A DNA stretch of 13,864 nt, from NCBI GenBank assembly GCA_023254645.1, contig JALRLA010000114.1:1-13864 (forward strand). The letters are read 5' to 3'. Position 1 is the stretch's first letter, and each line of letters opens with the position of its first letter. Source of the stretch: Bacteroidia bacterium (GTDB lineage Bacteria; Bacteroidota; Bacteroidia; NS11-12g; UBA955). The translations under genes and the position numbers were made by a program. The notes under the pieces were generated by a model. That model was not told where the DNA came from. It worked only from the letters and a program-made list of their open reading frames with translations, and searched no databases. Below, in pieces: positions 1-6,815 of the stretch.

Positions 1-1284
1 CGAGTCGACCAAGCCTTGGGTTCAAAAGCGCCCATTCAAAAATGGGTAGACAAGGTGGCTGCCATATTTGTCCCCGTGGTTATCGGCTTAGCCTTAGCTT
101 CCTTCTTGATCTGGACAATAGCATTTGGCAACAACCAACAAGGGCTGTTAGCCCTTATCAATGTCTTAATTATCGCCTGCCCCTGTGCATTGGGCCTGGC
201 CACCCCTACCGCTTTAACCGTTGGTCTAGGACATGCCGCCAGCCGCGGCATTCTGGTCAAAGACGCCGAGGCACTCCAACAAGCGGCTACCTTAACCGAT
301 TTAGTATTGGACAAAACCGGCACCCTGACCATCGGCCAACCTCAAGTTGTCGATGGCCTAAGTCGGAACAACCAAGCCGTATCCAGTTTGCTGTTTTCAC
401 TCGAAAAGCAATCCGAGCATCCGCTAGCAAAAGCCATCTTGGAAGGACTGAAAAATCCGCAACGAACCTGGGCCTCGCACGAAGCTCAGCCTTTGGACTT
501 GCTAGACTTGCGCGCTCAAAGAGGATTGGGCATGAGCGCAAGTTGGGAAGGGCATAGCGTGCACATCGGATCCTTGGAATACCTGTTGTCAAAAGGCTAT
601 TCTTTACCCGATGAATGGCAAGAAAAACGCAAACAATGGGAACAAGCGGGATACACCTTGGTCGCCCTTGGATACAACCATGACTTTTACGCCCTATTGG
701 CGATTGCCGATGCCCTCAAGCCCGAGGCCGCGGCCGTTTGCAAAGAATGGCAAAAACAGGGCTTAACCCTGCATTTGATGAGCGGCGACCAGCCCTTGGC
801 CGTCAAAGAAGCGGCCCAGAAATGCGGCATTACTCACTATCGAGGAGGCATGAAACCTGAAGACAAGGCACAATTTATCAAAGGTTTGCAAACCCAGAAT
901 AGGCAAGTCGGAATGGTGGGCGATGGCATCAACGATGCAGAATCATTGGCTCTGGCCCAAACCGGCTTTGCCATGGGTACGGGTACCGATCTGGCCAAAC
1001 AGAGCGCAGGCATTACACTGGTGACAGGTCAGCTAGAAGGCCTGTCAGAAACCCTATTCATATCCCGTCAAACCTTGCGCACCTTAAAACAAAACCTCGG
1101 TTGGGCTTTCGCATACAATGCATTGGCCATCCCCCTAGCCGCCGGTCTTTTCATTCCCCTATTCGGATGGACCTTAAACCCCATGGTGGCCGGTGCCGCT
1201 ATGGCCATGAGTTCGATCTCAGTTGTTTCCAATTCTCTGCGTTTGAGGCGAACTTTGCAAAAGCACCATGAAATACACCTTTAA
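1..1284 (+). CDS. copA: Cu(I)-exporting P1B-type ATPase, 3' part (5' end outside window)
   Basis: This is the C-terminal part of a heavy-metal P-type ATPase that exports Cu(I) from the cytoplasm using ATP. The frame is open from base 1, so the N-terminal metal-binding domain and first helices lie off the left edge. Counting from base 1, I see the membrane CPC metal site at residues 60-62 (bases 178-186), the phosphorylation motif DKTGTLT with its Asp at bases 310-312, the P1B hallmark SEHP (His-Pro near residues 140-141) and the hinge GDGIND near residues 307-312. The last two membrane helices carry the Tyr-Asn pair (FAYNALA) and the MSSISVVSNSLRLRR signature. Together with CPC these are the known ligand set of the P1B-1 (Cu+) subgroup, so copper is favoured over Zn/Cd. 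The stop codon overlaps the following metal-binding gene by 17 nt, so the two are probably co-transcribed and translationally coupled. Confidence 0.95.
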   Translation, partial: RVDQALGSKAPIQKWVDKVAAIFVPVVIGLALASFLIWTIAFGNNQQGLLALINVLIIACPCALGLATPTALTVGLGHAASRGILVKDAEALQQAATLTDLVLDKTGTLTIGQPQVVDGLSRNNQAVSSLLFSLEKQSEHPLAKAILEGLKNPQRTWASHEAQPLDLLDLRAQRGLGMSASWEGHSVHIGSLEYLLSKGYSLPDEWQEKRKQWEQAGYTLVALGYNHDFYALLAIADALKPEAAAVCKEWQKQGLTLHLMSGDQPLAVKEAAQKCGITHYRGGMKPEDKAQFIKGLQTQNRQVGMVGDGINDAESLALAQTGFAMGTGTDLAKQSAGITLVTGQLEGLSETLFISRQTLRTLKQNLGWAFAYNALAIPLAAGLFIPLFGWTLNPMVAGAAMAMSSISVVSNSLRLRRTLQKHHEIHL

Positions 1285-1477
1285 AACCAATATCAATTGC
1301 GGCGGATGCATCGCCTCGGTAACGCCTGCCTTGAATCAAATTGACGAAATTGAATCCTGGAGCGTTGACACCGAGAATCCCGAGAAAATCCTGAGCGTAG
1401 AATTGGAAGATGAAGCTGATGCCCAGTGCGTAATAGACGCTGTGTCTTCAGCCGGATTCCGCATCGAACCGGCATGA
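1268..1477 (+). CDS. Small heavy-metal-associated (HMA) domain protein, CopZ-like
   Basis: This 69-residue protein is essentially one HMA ferredoxin-like domain, the fold used by copper chaperones. The metal site is CGGC at residues 11-14 (context TNINCGGCIASV). The usual Met two residues before the first Cys is Ile here. The C-terminal SSAGFRIEPA matches the closing strand of the fold (usually 'aGy.'). It has no signal peptide, so it should be cytosolic. It starts inside the end of the copper ATPase gene (17-nt overlap), which suggests it delivers Cu(I) to that pump or acts as its missing or extra metal-binding domain. Its TGA overlaps the ATG of the GH53 gene (ATGA at 1474-1477). The domain call is firm. 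Copper specificity and a chaperone role are inferred from the neighbour. Confidence 0.88.
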   Translation: MKYTFKTNINCGGCIASVTPALNQIDEIESWSVDTENPEKILSVELEDEADAQCVIDAVSSAGFRIEPA

Positions 1478-2607
1478 GATTACTGCTAGCCCTTCTGGTG
1501 ACAGCCCTGCTGTTCTTGCCCGCTTGCAAGGAGGAGCCTGTTCCCAGCCCTCCTGATCACCCCTATTACACGGGGCTTGATTTGTCCTATCAATCATTTT
1601 TAGCAGACAAAAATGTAGGCTACCAAACGGCTAAAGGAACTCCCATTTCCGACCTGTTTGGCTTTGCCCAAGATCAGGGTTGCAACCTGCTGCGGTTTCG
1701 GCTGTTCCACAACCCGGTGGGCAATGGCGACCCCATCATTGAAGCCGCTCAATTGGACTCCGTTCGAGCCTTGGCCCGTCGCGCAGCAGCCTTGGGAATC
1801 CCCTATTTGCTCGACTTCCATTACAGCGACAAGTGGGCCGACCCGGCTCAACAGAGCAAACCCAAGGCCTGGGAAAACACCTTGTACGAGGAATTGCAAG
1901 ACAGCCTGTACCGCTACACGCTTCGAGTTTTGCAGGTTTTGGATGACGAATTCATTGGGCCTCAATTTGTCCAATTGGGCAACGAAACAAACGCCGGATT
2001 TTTATGGGAAGCCGGCCGAACAGGCAATGCTCTGCAGTGGAAAGCCTTTGCCGGCCTTGTATCTGCGGCCAGCAAAGCCGTTCGCGATTTCAATACCATT
2101 CGCGGCCAAGGTGTTCGAATTGTACTCCATCACTCAAACCCCAATCAAGCCAAAGACTTCTACGATCATGTCAAAGAAGAAGGCATTGACTTTGACATCG
2201 TAGGATTGAGCTACTACCCCAAATGGCATGGCACCGACATGGGCCAACTTAAAAACAGCTTAGAAACTTTGGTCGTGTCCTATGGCAAGCCCATCCTCAT
2301 TTTGGAAACCTTTTATCCATTTACCTTAAGCTGGAACGATTGGACCAACAACGAAATCGGCATGGAAGAACAACTGGTTCCAGGCATTCCTGCTACCCCG
2401 GAAGGCCAAATGAAATTCATGGACAGCTTGTGCCAAATCGTGTACGACCTGCCCAATCAGAAAGGCTGGGGAGTCATTTACTGGGCCCCAGATTTTGTAG
2501 CCTTCGATGGCCCACAGTCGAGCAAAGGCTCTGCTTTTGAAAACATCGCTTTGTTTGATTTCGACAACAAAGCCACTCCTGCTTGGGAGGTGTTCAAGCG
2601 TTTCTGA
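1474..2607 (+). CDS. GH53 arabinogalactan endo-beta-1,4-galactanase, lipoprotein
   Basis: This is a 377-residue glycoside hydrolase of family 53, which cleaves beta-1,4-galactan side chains such as those of pectic arabinogalactan. The frame is open upstream to 1426, but I choose the ATG at 1474. It gives a proper lipoprotein signal (MRLLLALLVTALLFLPAC, lipid Cys 18) and forms an ATGA overlap with the preceding stop. Cys is followed by Lys-Glu-Glu, resembling the acidic surface-export signals of Bacteroidota lipoproteins, so surface display is likely. Family marks: GLDLSY near 34, DFHYSDKWADP at 114-124, the acid/base Glu 171 in QLGNETN, and the probable nucleophile Glu 278 in LILETFYPFT. The length is typical for a single-domain GH53, with no added binding module. 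Its link to copper genes is positional only. The 3' end overlaps the convergent crtY-blh gene by 14 nt. Confidence 0.93.
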   Translation: MRLLLALLVTALLFLPACKEEPVPSPPDHPYYTGLDLSYQSFLADKNVGYQTAKGTPISDLFGFAQDQGCNLLRFRLFHNPVGNGDPIIEAAQLDSVRALARRAAALGIPYLLDFHYSDKWADPAQQSKPKAWENTLYEELQDSLYRYTLRVLQVLDDEFIGPQFVQLGNETNAGFLWEAGRTGNALQWKAFAGLVSAASKAVRDFNTIRGQGVRIVLHHSNPNQAKDFYDHVKEEGIDFDIVGLSYYPKWHGTDMGQLKNSLETLVVSYGKPILILETFYPFTLSWNDWTNNEIGMEEQLVPGIPATPEGQMKFMDSLCQIVYDLPNQKGWGVIYWAPDFVAFDGPQSSKGSAFENIALFDFDNKATPAWEVFKRF

Positions 2608-4564
2608 ACTTGTTGTAAAACCGATGCATGGCCCAGACATGCGGAAAGCTCAAGCAGGAGAGAAAAATGAAGAACGGGGCTGCCCATTGAAAGGCATCTT
2701 CTGAATGACCGCTAGGCCATATCCACAGGAACAATCCCAGTAATACCCAAGCCCCTAGGTGAAAAGGCAAGGACTGTTTCCAAACCCAAATAGAAGAACG
2801 TTTCATGCGTTGAGTGATGTGCTTCCATCCGTTCCAACTGTGATGGCCAATGAAATACAATCCGAAGGCAATCAACAAGGGCAACCATGAGGACAAACTG
2901 AGCCATACCAAGGTCCAAGCCCAAGATAAGTTTCTCTCTTTAACAGCCACAGGCAACCAAAGTAACAGCAGCCAGGGGCTAAGGGAAAGGGACCACGGTT
3001 CTCCGCTCAACAACTGAATGATGGCCGATGATTCTTCGCTGTGGGTACCCAATAAAAAGAATAAAACCGATGCTCCCCAAGCCAAGGAACGAGGGCCCGA
3101 CCAAGACCATGTTTCTCCATCTGCTTGGCCAAAATGCCAAGCCGAATAAATCAAGAACAAGCCCAACCCGACAACGGGAAACAAGTACCAAATTCCAGCC
3201 AATACCAAGGCTTTTCCTATGTATTCCACTATAAAAGCTGGGAGTTTGGATGGTCTCAATGTGCCCGTCTCTAAGATATGATCAACCGCACCGTGCGGCA
3301 GCCCTATCAAGGCTAGCCCAAATACCCCTAATATGGCGGCACCCAATCCCTGCCAACTTGGAACCCAACCTAGGGCCAAAAAGCTCAGGGTGAGGAGGGT
3401 GACCACCATGGCTTGAAGGGTATTCGAATGATAGAAAGCAATGGCCCTCATGAACGGAGCCCAAGGCAAGCGCACCAGCATGTGGAGCTCATTTTTTAGG
3501 CTCATCTTTTCATCCAAAAACCGAAAAACGGACTCAGGACTTTGGGTAGCAAATAGCCGCTCGAAAATGGGTTTCCCTTGTTCGGGCTCTTTTTCCAAAA
3601 TCCCTAACAACAACTTGTCATAAAACCCATGCCTTGGCTTGCGATTGAATGCAGGATATGAGGCCCGGAACCATTCATTCGCTGCTTTCTCCGACCATTC
3701 ATACATGGATTTGAACGCGTAGCCGGTACTGGGCTTGATCAATCCAGCTCGGGCCCCCAAATTCCAAACTTGTTCATGCCCCGATTCAGGCAAGCTCATG
3801 CTGCTCATGGGTATGCAGCCAAATTCTTTTTCTTGCACATGGACCTGACCGTAGTGCTGGAGAATATAGGCAGCCAATTCATTTTCAGCGTGGTTGCTAT
3901 TGATGCGCTCCTTCCCAAACCGCGTCAATTCCACAAGAGCTTCGTTTTCAGAAGTCGGCAAGACATAGACGAATTGAGTATTCCCTTCTTGGGGCACTTC
4001 AAAATCCATCATGGAGAACTTAGAGGGATCGAAGCAGGGCTTCAATGTCTGTATATGCCAACCCGCAAAGCTCTGCCATAAATGAACGTCATTTCTTCCC
4101 GGCTTTTGCCATTCAGGAGGACGGGAATCTAACACTCTTTTGCAGCGAATGCGTTGTCCGTCTATCTCCACCCAAGGCCCTTGTGAATCACTGCCAACGG
4201 CCGAAACTTCAGCCTTTTGAATCTGCCAATTTTCGCTAGCCGACAAGATTCGAATGTGATCATAGAGTTTGAGGCTGGAGACTCGGGCATACACTTGATT
4301 TTCCAAGCGTTTGGAAGGCTGCCCCGCTACCTCGATCGCCGACCATTGGTGACCGATGACCGCCTCCAAATGGTCCAAAATAGGATCATGGGTATTCGCC
4401 CAAAAGCAATAGGTTTTGTCATTCTTGAGCTTCAAATCTCCATCCAAAATCAAAACCCTGCATCCGCTAAGAAGCTGGCGGCGATGAAGAGCCATCAATA
4501 ACAAACTTGTTGAAGCTCCAGCCCCCACAAAAATGAAATCGTAAGTCAATGACTCTCTGCCCAT
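2594..4564 (-). CDS. crtY-blh: Lycopene beta-cyclase / beta-carotene 15,15'-dioxygenase fusion (CrtY-Blh)
   Basis: One 656-residue frame joins two consecutive enzymes of retinal synthesis. Residues 1 to about 378 are a CrtY-type lycopene cyclase: FAD-binding strand VGAGAST (13-19; the third Gly of GxGxxG is Thr), NDKTYCFW (48-55, cf. NDRTWCFW), SFAGWHIQT, MDFEVPQ and VYVLPTSENEALVE, and the late KPSTGYAF (277-284). From about 380 the protein becomes a polytopic membrane domain of the Brp/Blh family: GLPHGAVDH (421-429), SAWHFGQAD (474-482), GHHSWNGW (573-580) and SFPHVWAMHRFY (639-650), holding the His residues that bind iron in this family. The domain boundary is near base 3430. The expected reaction is lycopene to beta-carotene to two retinals at the membrane. 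Each half has about the usual full length (roughly 380 and 275), so neither looks truncated. No rhodopsin or other crt gene is in the window. It is divergent from ssrA, with 69 nt between them. Confidence 0.93.
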   Translation of the reverse strand: MGRESLTYDFIFVGAGASTSLLLMALHRRQLLSGCRVLILDGDLKLKNDKTYCFWANTHDPILDHLEAVIGHQWSAIEVAGQPSKRLENQVYARVSSLKLYDHIRILSASENWQIQKAEVSAVGSDSQGPWVEIDGQRIRCKRVLDSRPPEWQKPGRNDVHLWQSFAGWHIQTLKPCFDPSKFSMMDFEVPQEGNTQFVYVLPTSENEALVELTRFGKERINSNHAENELAAYILQHYGQVHVQEKEFGCIPMSSMSLPESGHEQVWNLGARAGLIKPSTGYAFKSMYEWSEKAANEWFRASYPAFNRKPRHGFYDKLLLGILEKEPEQGKPIFERLFATQSPESVFRFLDEKMSLKNELHMLVRLPWAPFMRAIAFYHSNTLQAMVVTLLTLSFLALGWVPSWQGLGAAILGVFGLALIGLPHGAVDHILETGTLRPSKLPAFIVEYIGKALVLAGIWYLFPVVGLGLFLIYSAWHFGQADGETWSWSGPRSLAWGASVLFFLLGTHSEESSAIIQLLSGEPWSLSLSPWLLLLWLPVAVKERNLSWAWTLVWLSLSSWLPLLIAFGLYFIGHHSWNGWKHITQRMKRSSIWVWKQSLPFHLGAWVLLGLFLWIWPSGHSEDAFQWAAPFFIFLSCLSFPHVWAMHRFYNKFRNA

Positions 4565-4618
4565 AACAAGCGCAATTATCTATTAAAGGATTGAAAGGCA
4601 AAAAGGTTCATTCCTTTG

Positions 4619-4626
4619 TAACTTTG
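4619..4626 (+). promoter_or_regulatory. Promoter -7 box of ssrA (TAACTTTG)
   Basis: TAACTTTG matches the Bacteroidota -7 consensus TAnnTTTG exactly and ends 7 nt before the first base of the tmRNA acceptor stem, where transcription should start. A -33 TTG is not clear at the usual distance; the nearest (4591-4593) is 25 nt away. Confidence 0.6.
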
Positions 4627-4633
4627 CCCCATC

Positions 4634-5005
4634 GGGGTTGATCGGAATCGACGGGATGATTGATGACCGTGTAAGCATGTGGTGCCTTGTGCGGATGCAC
4701 CCTAATCTGAACGCTCAAAACCATTAAGAGGCGAGTCTAACTACGCTATGGCTGCTTAATCGGAACGATTAGCTATGACCATCTGTCTGGGTTTCCTACC
4801 ACCTGAGCCGGAAACCACCACAGGCAGTCGACCCGCTCGGGTATGGCCCCAATCAACTGGTGCAGGGAGCCATTATCAACATCAGTTAAGGCAACGTCAA
4901 GGTTCGACCTGTACCCGACTAGCCCGACAAACAAACAGCGTCTAAACATGTAGAAAGCGCGAGTTTTCGCATCTCCGGACGGGGGTTCAATTCCCCCCAA
5001 CTCCA
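4634..5005 (+). ncRNA. ssrA: tmRNA (transfer-messenger RNA)
   Basis: This 372-nt RNA rescues stalled ribosomes and tags the unfinished protein for degradation. The 5' end (GGGGTTGATCGGAATCGACGGG region) is the near-universal tmRNA start. Its first seven bases, GGGGTTG (4634-4640), pair with CAACTCC (4998-5004) with one G-U, forming the tRNA-like acceptor stem. The T arm is GGGGG-TTCAATT-CCCCC at 4981-4997. A discriminator A follows at 5005. The next bases are CAT, so the CCA tail is not encoded and must be added enzymatically. The molecule is in one piece, not circularly permuted. The tag frame is at 4730-4759 and a strong terminator lies 11 nt beyond the 3' end. tmRNA genes are common integration targets, but I see no integrase gene or duplicated 3' end here. 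Confidence 0.96.
4730..4759 (+). other. tmRNA tag reading frame, encodes GESNYAMAA
   Basis: Inside the tmRNA, GGC GAG TCT AAC TAC GCT ATG GCT GCT TAA encodes GESNYAMAA and stop. With the alanine carried by tmRNA, the added tag would be A-GESNYAMAA. The layout fits the Bacteroidota pattern G-E-x-N-Y-A-(L/M)-A-A, and the frame lies about 96 nt from the 5' end, as expected. Choosing GGC as the resume codon rests on this similarity. Confidence 0.88.
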
Positions 5006-5016
5006 CATCACGCTGG

Positions 5017-5039
5017 CCGGCCCCGTTGGGGCCGGTTTT
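5017..5039 (+). terminator. Rho-independent terminator of ssrA
   Basis: CCGGCCCC (5017-5024) and GGGGCCGG (5028-5035) form a perfect 8-bp GC stem with loop GTT, followed by TTTT (5036-5039). It lies 11 nt after the mature tmRNA end. The T run is also the beginning of the left arm of the next inverted repeat. Confidence 0.9.
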
Positions 5040-5097
5040 CGTTTGCCCCCACCAAGCCCAACCGAAGGATGGAAGCGAGGGTGGGGGCAAACGAAAA
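5036..5097. repeat. 18-bp perfect inverted repeat (26-nt spacer)
   Basis: TTTTCGTTTGCCCCCACC at 5036-5053 is repeated as its exact reverse complement at 5080-5097, with a 26-nt spacer. On either strand the transcript would form a strong hairpin; the outer A/T run gives a T tract after the stem only on the minus strand. It could be a reinforcing or bidirectional terminator, or a copy of a dispersed palindromic element. The GC-rich stretch to about 5200 (including GCGC-GAA-GCGC at 5101-5111) codes for nothing I trust. Confidence 0.8.
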
Positions 5098-5206
5098 CGA
5101 GCGCGAAGCGCCAGCCAGCGGGATGTAGGTACCACCCACTGGATTCGCCGAAGGCCGATAAGGCCGAGGCAATTCCGCCAACCTTATCAAACCCTGCCCG
5201 GCTCAA

Positions 5207-5229
5207 CTTCTTGTTTCTAATACAAGAAG
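5207..5229. promoter_or_regulatory. Palindrome overlapping the GH16 promoter, operator-like
   Basis: CTTCTTGT (5207-5214) and ACAAGAAG (5222-5229) are perfect 8-bp inverted arms with a 7-nt spacer. The left arm contains the TTG of the putative -33 element and the right arm ends 2 nt before the -7 box. A dimeric regulator bound here would control the GH16 gene. No regulator gene is nearby. Confidence 0.5.
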
Positions 5230-5239
5230 CCTATCTTTG
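5211..5239 (+). promoter_or_regulatory. Putative Bacteroidota promoter of the GH16 gene
   Basis: TTG (5211-5213), an 18-nt spacer and TATCTTTG (5232-5239) match the Bacteroidota pattern TTG-N17-23-TAnnTTTG. The box ends only 4 nt before the ATG at 5244, so the transcript would begin at or next to the start codon and could be leaderless. Confidence 0.55.
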
Positions 5240-5243
5240 GTTC

Positions 5244-6815
5244 ATGTTCCAGCGCTTCTTCGTATCACTGACGTTCTTGATCACGGCTTCATTTGGCCAA
5301 GCCCAATCGTTGCCCCTAACCTTCAACCAAGCCAACCATTCCTTTACCTCGTTTGGCGGTTGTCAGTTTTCGCGGGTATCTGACCCCTTGAGACCCAACA
5401 ATACGGTGGGTCAAATCAGCAATGCCGGTGGTGACATTTACGAAGGCGCCTTTTTGGACATCAATCCCAGCATAGACTTGGATAGTTCCAAAAAAGTTTA
5501 CCTCGAACTGCACAGCGACCTTCAAGACTCCTTTACTGTTCAAGTCAAATTGGAACAAAGCAACATTGGGCAACCCGATATTTACGTTCAAAAGCGCTAC
5601 AAATCCAGCACTTGGATCAAGGACTCCTTTGATTTCAGCCAGGCCTACCCCATCGGCATGAACGAACCCGTTGACGGCAAGGGCAAATACAAGCGCATCA
5701 CCCTTTTCCTGAATCCCGGAGTCAACAGCGCTGGAAACCTAGACATTGACAACATCTCCGCCTACACCGGTACCCCCAGCAGCAGTGGGAATGCCAAACT
5801 GTTCAGCCAATACGATTCTTTGGTTTGGCAAGATGAATTCAACCAAACTGGGGCCCTAAACTCTGACAATTGGCACTTCCAGGTCATTCCTCCCAACAAC
5901 GGAAGCTGGTTCAATAACGAAATACAGCACTATACCGACCGCACTCAAAACTCCGTTTGCGACGGCAATAGCTTGCACATCACGGCCCGCAAGGAAACCT
6001 ACACCTACCAAGGCAACACAAAAGAGTATACCTCAGCCCGCCTGAATTCCAAGTTTGCCTTTACCTATGGCCGTGTTGACGTGCGAGCCAAGTTGCCTGC
6101 TGGAAGCGGCATGTGGCCGGCCATTTGGACCTTGGGCACCAACATAGGGGAGACTGGCAATTACTGGGGTCGAGATGCCAACACCGTCGGATGGCCCAAG
6201 TGCGGAGAAATAGACATCATGGAAAGCTGGGGCCACAATCCGAACTACGTGTCTTCAGCCGTGCATACCCAAGCGCAATTCGGCAGCGTTCCCACAGGGG
6301 GCATGAAGCTGGACGATGCTTACAATCAATACCATCTGTATTCACTGGTTTGGACTCCGGAGCAACTGGTATTTTTCGTAGACAGCATCGAAACTTACGC
6401 CTACAAACCCAGCACCCAAAACGCTGATAACTGGCCCTTCACCAAAGATCAATACATCTTGTTAAATGTCGCCGTGCTGTCCTCTGTGGCCCAAAACTTT
6501 GATACAGCCCGCATGCAGGTTGATTTTGTTCGGGTCTACCAAAAAGGTCAAAAAACAACATCAAACTATAGCGATCAAGAAGCCTTGTTGGGCCATCCTT
6601 ATCCTAACCCTTGTTCAGGCAATCTGAATGTCGAGGAATGCCTAGGATCGCTGCCCCAACAGAATTTCTCCATTTGGTCTTCAACAGGAGCTCTCATCCA
6701 AACAGGAACCGCTTATGCCAGTAATCCTATCATTGACCTTGAGCACCTTGACACCGGATTGTACTACCTAGTATTCGAATCAGGAGCGCAGTATCAGTTT
6801 GCCTTAATGCCCTAA
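5244..6815 (+). CDS. Secreted GH16 beta-glucanase (laminarinase-like) with T9SS sorting domain
   Basis: This 523-residue secreted glycoside hydrolase of family 16 probably cuts beta-1,3- or mixed beta-1,3/1,4-glucans such as laminarin. The frame is open back to 5043, but that part is a translation of the repeat region. The ATG at 5244 gives a clean signal peptide, MFQRFFVSLTFLITASFGQA. Domains in order: residues 22-180, a beta-rich carbohydrate-binding-like module; 185-435, the GH16 catalytic domain opening with LVWQDEFN, with GEIDIMES holding nucleophile Glu 322 and acid/base Glu 327 and closing with MQVDFVRVYQK; about 447-523, a type IX secretion C-terminal domain (HPYPNPCSGNLNVE, LDTGLYYLVF). 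The protein should cross the outer membrane by T9SS and be released or anchored at the surface. The exact substrate within GH16 cannot be fixed by eye. The gene stands alone, with no SusC/SusD pair, and its stop overlaps the convergent gene by 4 nt. Confidence 0.93.
   Translation: MFQRFFVSLTFLITASFGQAQSLPLTFNQANHSFTSFGGCQFSRVSDPLRPNNTVGQISNAGGDIYEGAFLDINPSIDLDSSKKVYLELHSDLQDSFTVQVKLEQSNIGQPDIYVQKRYKSSTWIKDSFDFSQAYPIGMNEPVDGKGKYKRITLFLNPGVNSAGNLDIDNISAYTGTPSSSGNAKLFSQYDSLVWQDEFNQTGALNSDNWHFQVIPPNNGSWFNNEIQHYTDRTQNSVCDGNSLHITARKETYTYQGNTKEYTSARLNSKFAFTYGRVDVRAKLPAGSGMWPAIWTLGTNIGETGNYWGRDANTVGWPKCGEIDIMESWGHNPNYVSSAVHTQAQFGSVPTGGMKLDDAYNQYHLYSLVWTPEQLVFFVDSIETYAYKPSTQNADNWPFTKDQYILLNVAVLSSVAQNFDTARMQVDFVRVYQKGQKTTSNYSDQEALLGHPYPNPCSGNLNVEECLGSLPQQNFSIWSSTGALIQTGTAYASNPIIDLEHLDTGLYYLVFESGAQYQFALMP

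Noticed and set aside
1426..1473. Earlier start for the GH53 gene
   Set aside because: It would put 16 residues ahead of the lipoprotein signal and lies fully inside the HMA gene; the ATG at 1474 fits better.
4773..5206. Minus-strand open frames with protein-like text such as GGIEPPSGDAKTRAF and ELNPRPEM
   Set aside because: They are antisense to the tmRNA 3' part and the repeat; this is a familiar phantom protein at the tRNA-like ends of RNA genes.
5043..5243. N-terminal extension of the GH16 frame
   Set aside because: It translates the inverted repeat and the promoter region; the signal peptide starts at the ATG at 5244.
4634..5243. Integration site or genomic island at ssrA
   Set aside because: tmRNA 3' ends are common att sites, but there is no integrase gene and I see no second copy of the tmRNA 3' end in the window.
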